From assembly GCA_049317525.1 (NCBI GenBank), contig JBMOIC010000005.1, positions 1 through 64,000 of the forward strand: DNA of 64,000 bases. Direction: 5' to 3'. This document shows, piece by piece, positions 8,689-16,587 of the stretch (position 1 is its first letter; every line of letters begins with the position of its first letter). The translations under genes were made by a program, and so were the position numbers. Under the pieces are notes generated by a model. The model worked only from the letters and a program-made list of their open reading frames with translations, was not told the origin of the DNA and did no database searches. The stretch comes from UBA961 sp049317525 (GTDB lineage Bacteria > Bacteroidota > Ignavibacteria > Kapaibacteriales > UBA961).

Positions 8689-9822
8689 ATGATGCAAAGG
8701 CTAAACTTTATTGATATGCTAAGGGGACTGGCTTGCATTTGGATGATAGAAACACATGTTGTAAATGCATTCCTGCCAGATGGATATAAAGATAATCTCA
8801 TATTTAATCTAATAGATATAAGCAATGGATTTGTTGCTGTTTGTTTTATTTTTTGTGCAGGAGCTGGCTTTAGGCTTGCTGTAGAATCAAAATTTAAAGA
8901 GTACATAACCATGAGTACTCCTTTGTTTAGTTATGTGAAACGTTTATTGTTTATCCTTGCTATTGCATATTGGATTCAAACGCCAGAATTTTCTTTGCAA
9001 AAAACACTTCAATCAAGTTCAGAAGAATTTTCAAGATTTTTTATGTGTAATGTATTGCAGCTAATTGTTGCTTCTTCATTACTTTCTTTAGTACTTCTTA
9101 TCAGTACCAGATCATTTTTCAGATTTAGAATAGCATCATATCTAATACTTATTGTTTTCTTTTGGTGTACTCCATTTATATGGTCAATACCTCAAGATCA
9201 ATTAGAATGGATTCCACTATTTTTTAGAATGTATATTGTTACTCAACCAGCTTCTTTATTCCCATTGTTTCCCTGGGCTGGCTATTATTTTGCCGGTATC
9301 ATCGTAACTGATTTGTTTTTGATTTCACAAGACAAAGATTCGATCATTAAAAAAATGATTATAGCTTCCTTGGCAATAGCAGCTTTTGCTTTTATCAGTA
9401 AAGAGTATCTATGGCAATATTATAGCAGTACTCTTAATTGGTGGTATGTTTCTCCCGTTCATGCTTTATTTAGAACTGCTGGAGTAATGATATTGTTTTC
9501 TTTATTCTATATGTTTAAAGATTATTGTACTGGTAAGAAATCAGCTTTTATGCAATTACTGGGTAAAGAATCATTGGTTGTATATGTAGGGCAAGGGATG
9601 CTAATTTATGGATCTGTTGCTAGTAAAGGACTTCAGTATTTTCTCCCAATTATCGTAAGTCCATTAGAGGTATTATTGCTAACATCTGGAATTACTGCTT
9701 CTATGGGTGCATATGCCAATATGTGGAATCATTTTAAAAAGCACTCTCCAGAACAAGCTCAGTGGGTTCTTTATGCATTTTGTACTTTATTTGTTATCGC
9801 TTTTATTATTATCCCAGTTTAA
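8689..9822 (+). CDS. Multipass membrane acyltransferase-like protein (HGSNAT/DUF1624 type)
   Basis: A 377-residue protein with about ten hydrophobic helices. Its N-terminus NFIDMLRGLACIWMIETHVV, followed by FCAGAGFRL, matches the opening of the heparan-alpha-glucosaminide N-acetyltransferase/DUF1624 family. That family and the related acyltransferase-3 group move acyl groups across or within membranes onto sugars. The His in IETHV corresponds to the conserved position of the family. The start is ATG 8689, with ATG 8692 next to it; GGAATAA precedes it. It stands alone between divergent and spaced genes. The acceptor molecule is unknown. Confidence 0.75.
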   Translation: MMQRLNFIDMLRGLACIWMIETHVVNAFLPDGYKDNLIFNLIDISNGFVAVCFIFCAGAGFRLAVESKFKEYITMSTPLFSYVKRLLFILAIAYWIQTPEFSLQKTLQSSSEEFSRFFMCNVLQLIVASSLLSLVLLISTRSFFRFRIASYLILIVFFWCTPFIWSIPQDQLEWIPLFFRMYIVTQPASLFPLFPWAGYYFAGIIVTDLFLISQDKDSIIKKMIIASLAIAAFAFISKEYLWQYYSSTLNWWYVSPVHALFRTAGVMILFSLFYMFKDYCTGKKSAFMQLLGKESLVVYVGQGMLIYGSVASKGLQYFLPIIVSPLEVLLLTSGITASMGAYANMWNHFKKHSPEQAQWVLYAFCTLFVIAFIIIPV

Positions 9823-10199
9823 ATTTTTTAAAATACAATAAACCGTGATAAGAGTAAGATTGCAGTGTCATGACAGAAGACGAAGTAAGAAAAACATGAC
9901 TATTGATACAGTTAAAGCCTAATTTTGGATATATATGGAAAATAAGATAAAAAATTATCATCAGACTATGTACATACATATATGTTTAATGAACAATATG
10001 CAACATATTGATATATATAGATCTTAAGTGTATTAATCAGCACATTATATTAGATATTTAACGGCAATTATTCTAGGTATTTTAACTATTAAAATTGAGT
10101 AGTTAATAACAAAGATGAAAAACAGTTATTCAAACTAAGAAAAAACACTATTTTTGCGCATTCAATTATCACAGTAATCTAATTTTTTGGAATAGTACC
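9823..10199. other. 377-base gap without a supported gene
   Basis: No coding region with database-like features was seen on either strand. A TAATTTTG octamer at 9920-9927 matches the -7 element of Bacteroidota promoters. It is followed at 9935 by an ATG opening a 30-codon frame, too short and compositionally plain to call. The right part holds the likely promoter of the CADD-family gene. No tRNA-like cloverleaf or strong hairpin was noticed. Confidence 0.6.
10149..10156 (+). promoter_or_regulatory. Likely -7 promoter element of the CADD-family gene
   Basis: TATTTTTG matches TAnnTTTG exactly, 44 nt upstream of the ATG at 10200. No convincing TTTG -33 box is present. The gene also has its own strong terminator, so it is probably transcribed alone. 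Confidence 0.4.
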
Positions 10200-10889
10200 A
10201 TGACAAGTCAAGAATTTCTTGAAAAACTCGATGCTATTATAAATGATCGTCATTTGCTACAGCATCCTTTCTATCAAATGTGGAATACCGGTGATTTATC
10301 ACTTCAGATGCTACGTGAATATGCTTTTGAATATTATCAACAAGTGCATCATTTTCCAACATATGTAAGTGCAACACATTCAAAGTGTGATGATATTGAG
10401 ATTCGTCAAATGCTTTTAGAAAATCTAATCGAAGAAGAGCATGGGCCGAATAATCATCCAGAATTATGGCGTAGATTTGGTGATGCACTAGGAATTAGCC
10501 GTGAAGAGATGATGACCCGTAAATATTTGCCGCACACAAAAAAATCTGTAGAAATATTAAAAGATTTAGCATCTAGGAATAATCCAGCAGAAGGTTTAGC
10601 AGCATTATATGCTTATGAATCACAAATTCCTGAAGTTTGCACTACAAAAATCGAAGGTTTAAAGAATAAATATAATCTTGATAATGAAGATGCATTAGTA
10701 TTTTTTGAAGTTCATGAGCATGCTGATGAAATTCACAGAGAAGTTACTAGAGAAGCATTAGTTCGTTTATGTACAACTGATGAAAATAAGCATATTGCTT
10801 TAGATGCCGCAAGAGAGGCTGCAGATGCATTAAATCTATTATTAGATGGTGTATATGAAACCTATTGTGTAGAGCGCTTAGCAGCTTAA
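10200..10889 (+). CDS. CADD-family diiron protein, putative self-sacrificing p-aminobenzoate synthase
   Basis: A 229-residue all-helical protein of the TenA/PqqC-like fold. It matches the CADD family (Chlamydia CT610, and Nitrosomonas NE1434), which makes p-aminobenzoate for folate in an oxygen-dependent reaction using its own tyrosine and lysine. As I recall the Chlamydia protein, its metal ligands are E81, H88, E142, H174, D178 and H181. Here E79, H86, E140, H172, D176 and H179 occur at a constant offset of two. The sacrificed Tyr27 corresponds to Y25, Tyr141 to Y139, and the amino-donor Lys152 to K150. The match over nine positions makes function likely. It appears monocistronic, with a promoter-like box upstream and a strong terminator downstream. 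No other folate gene is in the window. Confidence 0.88.
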   Translation: MTSQEFLEKLDAIINDRHLLQHPFYQMWNTGDLSLQMLREYAFEYYQQVHHFPTYVSATHSKCDDIEIRQMLLENLIEEEHGPNNHPELWRRFGDALGISREEMMTRKYLPHTKKSVEILKDLASRNNPAEGLAALYAYESQIPEVCTTKIEGLKNKYNLDNEDALVFFEVHEHADEIHREVTREALVRLCTTDENKHIALDAAREAADALNLLLDGVYETYCVERLAA

Positions 10890-10910
10890 TGATAGAATAG
10901 AGAAAGATAT

Positions 10911-10945
10911 CCGCTTTGGGAAAATTCACAAAGCGGTTTTTTTTT
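10911..10945 (+). terminator. Rho-independent terminator of the CADD-family gene
   Basis: CCGCTTTG at 10911-10918 pairs perfectly with CAAAGCGG at 10929-10936 across a 10-nt loop. Nine T residues follow. Confidence 0.95.
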
Positions 10946-11072
10946 GTGATTTGGCTGTTTGTGGATAACTTTTTACTGCTAATAGCCATGATTGAGCTGA
11001 ATAGAGTAGCGTAGGCGTTGGTGAAGTGTCTTAGCTTTCGTAATTTAAGCATCTATTTACATTAAGTATATT

Positions 11073-11972
11073 ATGTGTCGTTTTGTTGCATATATCGGTA
11101 CGCCAGTTTTGGCAAACGATCTTTTATATAGGCCTAAATACTCCTTGATTGCAGCTCAGAGCATGAATGCAGGCGAGATGAGTGTTCAGGTTAATGGAGA
11201 TGGTTTTGGTATTGGATGGTATGCACCAGATTTGGACAATGAGCCTTGTGTATTCAGAAGTATTAAGCCCGCTTGGAGCGATCAAAATTTACGTCAATTA
11301 GCAAGAAAGATTTATTCTCCTGTCATTTTTGCTCATATTCGAGCAGCTTCCCAAGGGATGTCTGTAGAAGAGTATAATTCACATCCATTTTCATATGGAA
11401 AATTAACATTCATGCATAATGGTGTTATAGGTGGATTTAAAGAAATTCGCAGAAAGCTTCTAAGAAGATTAAGAGATACAGCTTATGATGCAATTTTAGG
11501 ATCTACAGATTCTGAGCATTTGTTTGGATTATTTCTCAATCACATAGTAGATCCCCTGGGTAATGTTACATGTGATGAGATGGTTGAAGCAATTCAGAAA
11601 GCTCTTTTTGATTTAAGTGATTTACTTATTGAATGTAATGTAAAACATCATTCTTATATCAATGTTTGTATAACAAATGGTGTCAGTTTAATTGCAGTTC
11701 GATACACAACAAATCAGAGTGTTCAGCCTGCATCATTATATTATATGTACGGCAAAGAATATCATTGCAGAGCAGAGCATTGTACTATGGAACCAGATAA
11801 TGGAAAACCATCTGCAATTGTTATTGCATCCGAGCCATTCACATATAAAAGATCTGAATGGATGAAAGTAGAGAGAAATTCATTGTTTATCGTCGATGAG
11901 ACAATGAAGCTGAGTTTTAAAAATGTAGAACTTCCAATAGAGCATGCATTATTTGAAAATCAGATATTATAA
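11073..11972 (+). CDS. Class II glutamine amidotransferase (YafJ/EgtC-like)
   Basis: A 299-residue N-terminal-nucleophile amidotransferase. The protein begins MCRFVAYIG, so Cys2 would be the catalytic nucleophile after Met removal. The motif NGDGFGIGWY, the segment FAHIRAAS and the segment HPFSYGKLTFMHNGVIGG are the glutamine-binding and oxyanion-hole motifs of this class. Length and motifs match the stand-alone YafJ/EgtC-like proteins, which hydrolyse glutamine or gamma-glutamyl compounds. No ergothioneine genes are near, so an EgtC role is not supported. It lies 51 nt before nuoL and could share its transcript. Confidence 0.88.
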   Translation: MCRFVAYIGTPVLANDLLYRPKYSLIAAQSMNAGEMSVQVNGDGFGIGWYAPDLDNEPCVFRSIKPAWSDQNLRQLARKIYSPVIFAHIRAASQGMSVEEYNSHPFSYGKLTFMHNGVIGGFKEIRRKLLRRLRDTAYDAILGSTDSEHLFGLFLNHIVDPLGNVTCDEMVEAIQKALFDLSDLLIECNVKHHSYINVCITNGVSLIAVRYTTNQSVQPASLYYMYGKEYHCRAEHCTMEPDNGKPSAIVIASEPFTYKRSEWMKVERNSLFIVDETMKLSFKNVELPIEHALFENQIL

Positions 11973-12023
11973 TGTTTTACAATATTATGCTGAATTAACT
12001 TTTTACAGTAAGCGAATACGCAT

Positions 12024-13988
12024 ATGGTTGAATTGATTTACTTAGTACCACTTTTGCCTTTAATTGGTTTTTTTATTATTGGCTTTTTTGGAAAAAAACT
12101 CAACAATGAAAAACTTGTTGGTGCAATTGCAAGTATTGCTGTTGGCGGTGCTTTTTTGGTTGCACTGGGCGCATTTTTACAATTAACAGGCGAATCTTCT
12201 GAAGCAAGAACAGAGCATATTGTCCGATTATTTACTTGGATTCAAGCAGGTTCTTTTCATATAGATATAGCATATCAAGTAGATCAACTATCAATACTTT
12301 ATACCTTGATTATCACTGGTATTGGTACTTTGATACATATATATTCAGTTGGATATATGCATGGAGATAAAAGCTTTCCACGCTTTTTTGCTTATCTGAA
12401 TTTATTTGTATTCATGATGTTAAACCTTGTACTAGCCAATAATTTTGTTCTTACATTTCTTGGCTGGGAAGGTGTAGGATTATGTTCATATCTCCTTATT
12501 GGATTTTGGTATGACAGAAAATTTGAAGGTTCTCATATAGTTTGGACAGGTGATGCAGCAAAAAAGGCATTCATTGTTAATCGAATTGGTGATTTTGGTG
12601 TATTGATTGCAATGTTCCTGATCTATATGCGATTTGGTTCTCTGGAATATACAACAGTGAATATGGCTGCTGCCTCTGGCGGAATTGATGCAGGATTAAT
12701 TACTGCAATTACTTTGCTTTTATTCTTAGGTTGTACTGGAAAATCTGCTCAAATTCCTCTAGGTATTTGGTTGCCAGACGCGATGGCAGGTCCAACTCCA
12801 GTATCTGCTTTAATCCATGCTGCAACTATGGTAACAGCCGGTATCTTCCTTATAGCTCGTAATTCAACATTATTTGCTTTGTCCCATACAACAATGGCAA
12901 TTATTACAGGTGTTGGTATTACAACAGCCTTAATAGCTGCAACAATTGGTATAGTTCAAAATGATATCAAAAAAGTTTTAGCATATTCTACCGTAAGTCA
13001 ATTAGGCTTTATGTTTATGGCTTTAGGAGTTGGAGCCTATACAGCTGCTGTGTTTCATGTGATGACTCATGCTTTTTTTAAAGCATTATTATTCCTTGGA
13101 TCTGGATCTGTAATACATGGAATGCATGAAGAACAAGACATACAAAAAATGGGTGGATTAAAGAAGTATATGCCTCAGACCTATATTACATTCTTATTAG
13201 GAACCATTGCAATTTCAGGAATTTTCCCATTTTCAGGTTTCTTCTCTAAAGATGAAATTTTATGGAATGCATATGCAAATGGAAGTCCAATATTATGGGG
13301 TGCTGGTGTTTTAGCTGCATTTTGTACAGCATTTTATATGTTTAGACTTTTATATCTAACATTTTATGGAGAGGAAAGATTTGACCATCATCATGTGCAT
13401 CCTCATGAATCCCCGTTAACAATGACATTGCCCTTATGGATTTTAGCTATTCTGTCTGTTTTTGGTGGCTTATTAGGAATTCCTAAAGCATTATCAGGTG
13501 GTGCCGATATCAATATTCTTGAACATTGGTTAGAGCCAATCTTTGCAAATGCCAATAGCATTTTAGCTAGCCATCATAGTGATGCACATCATCATTCATT
13601 GGCCTTAGAATGGGGTTTAATGGCAGCATCTTTAGCTATCGCTATAATTGGAATACTTTATGCAACATCTTTGTATAGAAAATCTTCACATAAACCAGCT
13701 GAAATGGCAGCAAAGAATAAAGGACTCTATAATATTCTTTGGAATAAATATTTTGTTGATGAGATCTATCACAATGTATTCGTAGCGCCAATATATAAGA
13801 TATCTTTAGATTTCCTTTGGAAGATAGTAGATGTGCAAATAATAGATGGTATCGTAAATGGTAGTGCCAGAGCAATTGCAGCAAGTGCAGAAAACCTCCG
13901 AAAGATACAATCTGGTATTGCTCAAAACTATGCTTTAATGATGTTATTTGGCATTGTTGCTATTATTGCTTGGATGGTATTTGCATAA
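12024..13988 (+). CDS. nuoL: NADH-quinone oxidoreductase subunit L (complex I proton pump)
   Basis: A 654-residue antiporter-like membrane subunit of respiratory complex I, which pumps protons while electrons pass from NADH to quinone. GWEGVGLCSYLLIGFW contains the conserved helix-5 glutamate. GKSAQIPLGIWLPDAMAGPTP then HAATMVTAGIFL carries the conserved lysine and histidines of the proton half-channel. FSGFFSKDEIL is typical of NuoL. The C-terminal extension with the lateral helix and final membrane segment is present. A His-rich loop (HHHVHPHESP and HHSDAHHHS) is seen near residues 450-525. Followed 11 nt later by a DUF420 gene. Confidence 0.97.
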   Translation: MVELIYLVPLLPLIGFFIIGFFGKKLNNEKLVGAIASIAVGGAFLVALGAFLQLTGESSEARTEHIVRLFTWIQAGSFHIDIAYQVDQLSILYTLIITGIGTLIHIYSVGYMHGDKSFPRFFAYLNLFVFMMLNLVLANNFVLTFLGWEGVGLCSYLLIGFWYDRKFEGSHIVWTGDAAKKAFIVNRIGDFGVLIAMFLIYMRFGSLEYTTVNMAAASGGIDAGLITAITLLLFLGCTGKSAQIPLGIWLPDAMAGPTPVSALIHAATMVTAGIFLIARNSTLFALSHTTMAIITGVGITTALIAATIGIVQNDIKKVLAYSTVSQLGFMFMALGVGAYTAAVFHVMTHAFFKALLFLGSGSVIHGMHEEQDIQKMGGLKKYMPQTYITFLLGTIAISGIFPFSGFFSKDEILWNAYANGSPILWGAGVLAAFCTAFYMFRLLYLTFYGEERFDHHHVHPHESPLTMTLPLWILAILSVFGGLLGIPKALSGGADINILEHWLEPIFANANSILASHHSDAHHHSLALEWGLMAASLAIAIIGILYATSLYRKSSHKPAEMAAKNKGLYNILWNKYFVDEIYHNVFVAPIYKISLDFLWKIVDVQIIDGIVNGSARAIAASAENLRKIQSGIAQNYALMMLFGIVAIIAWMVFA

Positions 13989-13999
13989 GGCATATAAAT

Positions 14000-14575
14000 A
14001 TGAATAATACACATCCGAATAATCAAGATATCGTGCAATCGATGAATGAATCATCATTATCAGTACTAGTATATTCACTTACGATAGTAGTGGTATTATT
14101 AGTATCATTTATGCTTTACTTTCCACAGGCATTAGCAATTGGATCATTAGATGTTTCTAGTTTACCAAAGCTTAATGCATTCCTGAATGGATCTTGTAGT
14201 GTATTATTAATGCTTGGTGTTTATTTTATTAAGAATAAAAAAAGACAAGCACATAAAACAGTAATGCTTAGTGCATTTACATTATCAGTTTTATTTTTAT
14301 TGTCTTATGTACTATATCATTCACAAGCACCAGCTACGCATTATGGTGGTGAAGGTATAATCAAGATAATATACTTTTTCATATTGATAACACATATCAT
14401 ATTGGCTGCTTGTATAGTTCCTTTAGCTTTGTTTACATTGCTCCGTGCATGGAGAAGTGAGTTTATAAAGCATAAGGCAATTGCAAAGTGGACATTTCCC
14501 ATATGGTTATATGTAACGATAACGGGCGTAATCGTGTATTTTATGATTTCGCCATATTATCAAGTTCAGCCTTAA
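14000..14575 (+). CDS. DUF420 membrane protein between nuoL and nuoM
   Basis: A 191-residue protein with five hydrophobic helices. It matches DUF420 (YozB-like), whose members often accompany cytochrome oxidase assembly or haem-copper oxidase genes. The start at ATG 14000 gives AAGG in front and avoids overlap with nuoL; the longer frame from 13970 begins inside nuoL and lacks a ribosome site. Conserved features include HKTVMLSAFTLSVLFLLSY with histidine, and HYGGEG with an adjacent histidine-rich helix (THIILAA). Sitting inside a complex I gene group is unusual and hints at a role in respiratory chain biogenesis. Function unproven. Confidence 0.8.
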   Translation: MNNTHPNNQDIVQSMNESSLSVLVYSLTIVVVLLVSFMLYFPQALAIGSLDVSSLPKLNAFLNGSCSVLLMLGVYFIKNKKRQAHKTVMLSAFTLSVLFLLSYVLYHSQAPATHYGGEGIIKIIYFFILITHIILAACIVPLALFTLLRAWRSEFIKHKAIAKWTFPIWLYVTITGVIVYFMISPYYQVQP

Positions 14576-14656
14576 GCATAGTAATATGCATATATAATTT
14601 AGAGTAAAAGCCGCAAGGCATTTTGATATCATTTGTCAGTTCCTAAGCGTGACACA

Positions 14657-16258
14657 ATGCCACATACCGAATCAGCTGGAATGTTATTATTAACATTACT
14701 ATTACCATTATTTGGATTTATAGCCGTGCTATTTATAGATAAAGCACAAGAAAAAGCTATACGTTTTACTACAATGATGATATCCTTGCTAACCTTTGGG
14801 TTTTCACTTCCCTTATGGTTTTCTTTCAATAGTTCTATTGATGGATTTCAGTTCTACACAAATATTCCTTGGATATCTTCTACAGATTCAGGGCTTAGAA
14901 TTGGCATTGATGGGATGTCTTTATTATTAGTATTGCTAACAACATTCATTATGCCTATAGCATTACTTTCATCCTTTGAACCAATAAAGAAAAGAGTAAA
15001 AGAATATTATGCAATGATGCTTCTTCTAGAATTGGGGATGCTGGGTGTATTTATATCATTAGACACCATGGTATTTTATGTTTTTTGGGAATTAATCTTA
15101 ATACCTATGTATTTCTTAATCGGAATATGGGGTGGCAAAGATAGAATCTATGCAGCTGTTAAGTTCTTTCTCTATACTTTAGTTGGCTCATTGTTAATGC
15201 TATTAGCTATTGTATGGTTGGGCTTATATGCAAAAGGTTTACCGGGTGGGCATTTTACAACAGACTTTTTAGTGTTAAAAGAAATTGCCCCTTCGATCCC
15301 AATGGATATCCAAATATGGCTATTCTTAGCATTTGCACTTTCATTTTGTATAAAAGTGCCATTGATGCCTTTCCACACATGGTTGCCTGATGCCCATGTG
15401 CAAGCACCAACAGCAGGATCTGTTATACTTGCCGGTGTACTTCTTAAGATGGGTACATATGGATTAATACGATTTAATGTAGAATTGTTCCCAATGGCCA
15501 TGCATCAATTTGCCGTCCCAATTGCTTGGTTATCAGTTGCGGGAATTATTTATGGTGCATTAGTAGCTATGGTTCAAACTGATATTAAAAAACTTGTTGC
15601 ATATTCTTCGGTAAGTCATCTAGGTTTTGTGGTATTGGGTATTGCATCTATGACACCAGAAGGACTTCAAGGAGCAATAATACAAATGGTTAATCATGGA
15701 TTATCTACAGGTATGTTGTTCTTATGTGTTGGGGCATTATATGAAAGACGCCACACCAGAGAAATATCTGAATTTGGTGGAATAACCAAAGTAATGCCAA
15801 AATTTGCTGTCTTTTTTGTTATTGCAATACTTGCTTCAGTTGGATTACCAGGCCTTAATGGTTTTATTGGAGAATTTCTAACATTATTTGGCGCATTCCA
15901 ATCACCATTCTTGAATAATCCATGGTTTAGCATTTTAAGTTCTACAGGAGTAATATTTGCTGCTGTGTACTTATTGTGGATGTTCCAAAGAGTAATGTTT
16001 GGCACAAATGATAATCCATCTAATCATTCATTGAAAGATTTGCATAGAAGTGAATATTGGCAATTAGTACCAATGGTTATATTTATCGTTTGGATTGGTA
16101 TTTATCCATCTACCTTTATGTCCAAATCCGAACTGTATGTTCAAACATTAATTGGTAAAGTAGAAAAAAAGGTATTTGGAACAACAAAATATCCTATAAT
16201 AAAAGCAGAAACATCTGTAGAATCTGGAACTTCGCATGAAGTTCGTGGCGAACATTAA
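14657..16258 (+). CDS. nuoM: NADH-quinone oxidoreductase subunit M
   Basis: A 533-residue antiporter-like subunit of complex I. VFWELILIPMYFLIGIWGG includes the key glutamate of helix 5, and KVPLMPFHTWLPDAHVQAPT is the hallmark of NuoM, with the conserved lysine and histidine. GLPGLNGFIGEFL follows as expected. The start is unsure: the frame is open from TTG 14633, ATG 14657 is the first AUG, and ATG 14681 also fits the first helix. None has a clear ribosome site. It follows the DUF420 gene and precedes the 86-residue gene by 28 nt. Confidence 0.95.
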   Translation: MPHTESAGMLLLTLLLPLFGFIAVLFIDKAQEKAIRFTTMMISLLTFGFSLPLWFSFNSSIDGFQFYTNIPWISSTDSGLRIGIDGMSLLLVLLTTFIMPIALLSSFEPIKKRVKEYYAMMLLLELGMLGVFISLDTMVFYVFWELILIPMYFLIGIWGGKDRIYAAVKFFLYTLVGSLLMLLAIVWLGLYAKGLPGGHFTTDFLVLKEIAPSIPMDIQIWLFLAFALSFCIKVPLMPFHTWLPDAHVQAPTAGSVILAGVLLKMGTYGLIRFNVELFPMAMHQFAVPIAWLSVAGIIYGALVAMVQTDIKKLVAYSSVSHLGFVVLGIASMTPEGLQGAIIQMVNHGLSTGMLFLCVGALYERRHTREISEFGGITKVMPKFAVFFVIAILASVGLPGLNGFIGEFLTLFGAFQSPFLNNPWFSILSSTGVIFAAVYLLWMFQRVMFGTNDNPSNHSLKDLHRSEYWQLVPMVIFIVWIGIYPSTFMSKSELYVQTLIGKVEKKVFGTTKYPIIKAETSVESGTSHEVRGEH

Positions 16259-16286
16259 CAATGAATTTCAGTGAAGGATACATCTA

Positions 16287-16547
16287 ATGGCTAATCTATT
16301 AAGAAAAATCTTCGAAAAACCTTATGACTGGAAAAAAAACGGTCATGATATCACAAATCAATGGAAATCTCTTAAAGTTGGTGATACTGTTGAATTTGCT
16401 ATGACGGTTACCGAAGATATAGTGTATATAATAGAACATATCTATGCCGATTCAGCAGAAGCTTCTATTAGAATACAATCTAAAGATGGAAGTGCAGCCC
16501 AGGCATATCGCGTGGGATTGGTAATGTTACGTCCATGTTCAAAATAA
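16287..16547 (+). CDS. Unknown 86-residue protein inside the nuo cluster
   Basis: A small soluble-looking protein with a good start (GAAGGA 10 nt before ATG 16287). The N-terminal half is basic and aromatic (KPYDWKKNGHD), followed by a beta-strand-rich region with Val/Ile alternation (VGDTVEFAMTVTEDIVYIIEHI). It has no signal peptide and no membrane helix. It is compact and codon use looks like its neighbours. It lies 28 nt after nuoM and 40 nt before nuoN, so it is translated with complex I. I do not recognise the family. A soluble assembly or accessory factor is one idea. Confidence 0.75.
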   Translation: MANLLRKIFEKPYDWKKNGHDITNQWKSLKVGDTVEFAMTVTEDIVYIIEHIYADSAEASIRIQSKDGSAAQAYRVGLVMLRPCSK

Positions 16548-16587
16548 GACCAAAAAACAAAAGAGAATTTAATCAAGGAATATATTG

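Noticed and set aside
13970..13999. Longer start of the DUF420 protein
   Set aside because: The extra codons lie inside nuoL, have no ribosome site, and ATG 14000 with AAGG fits better.
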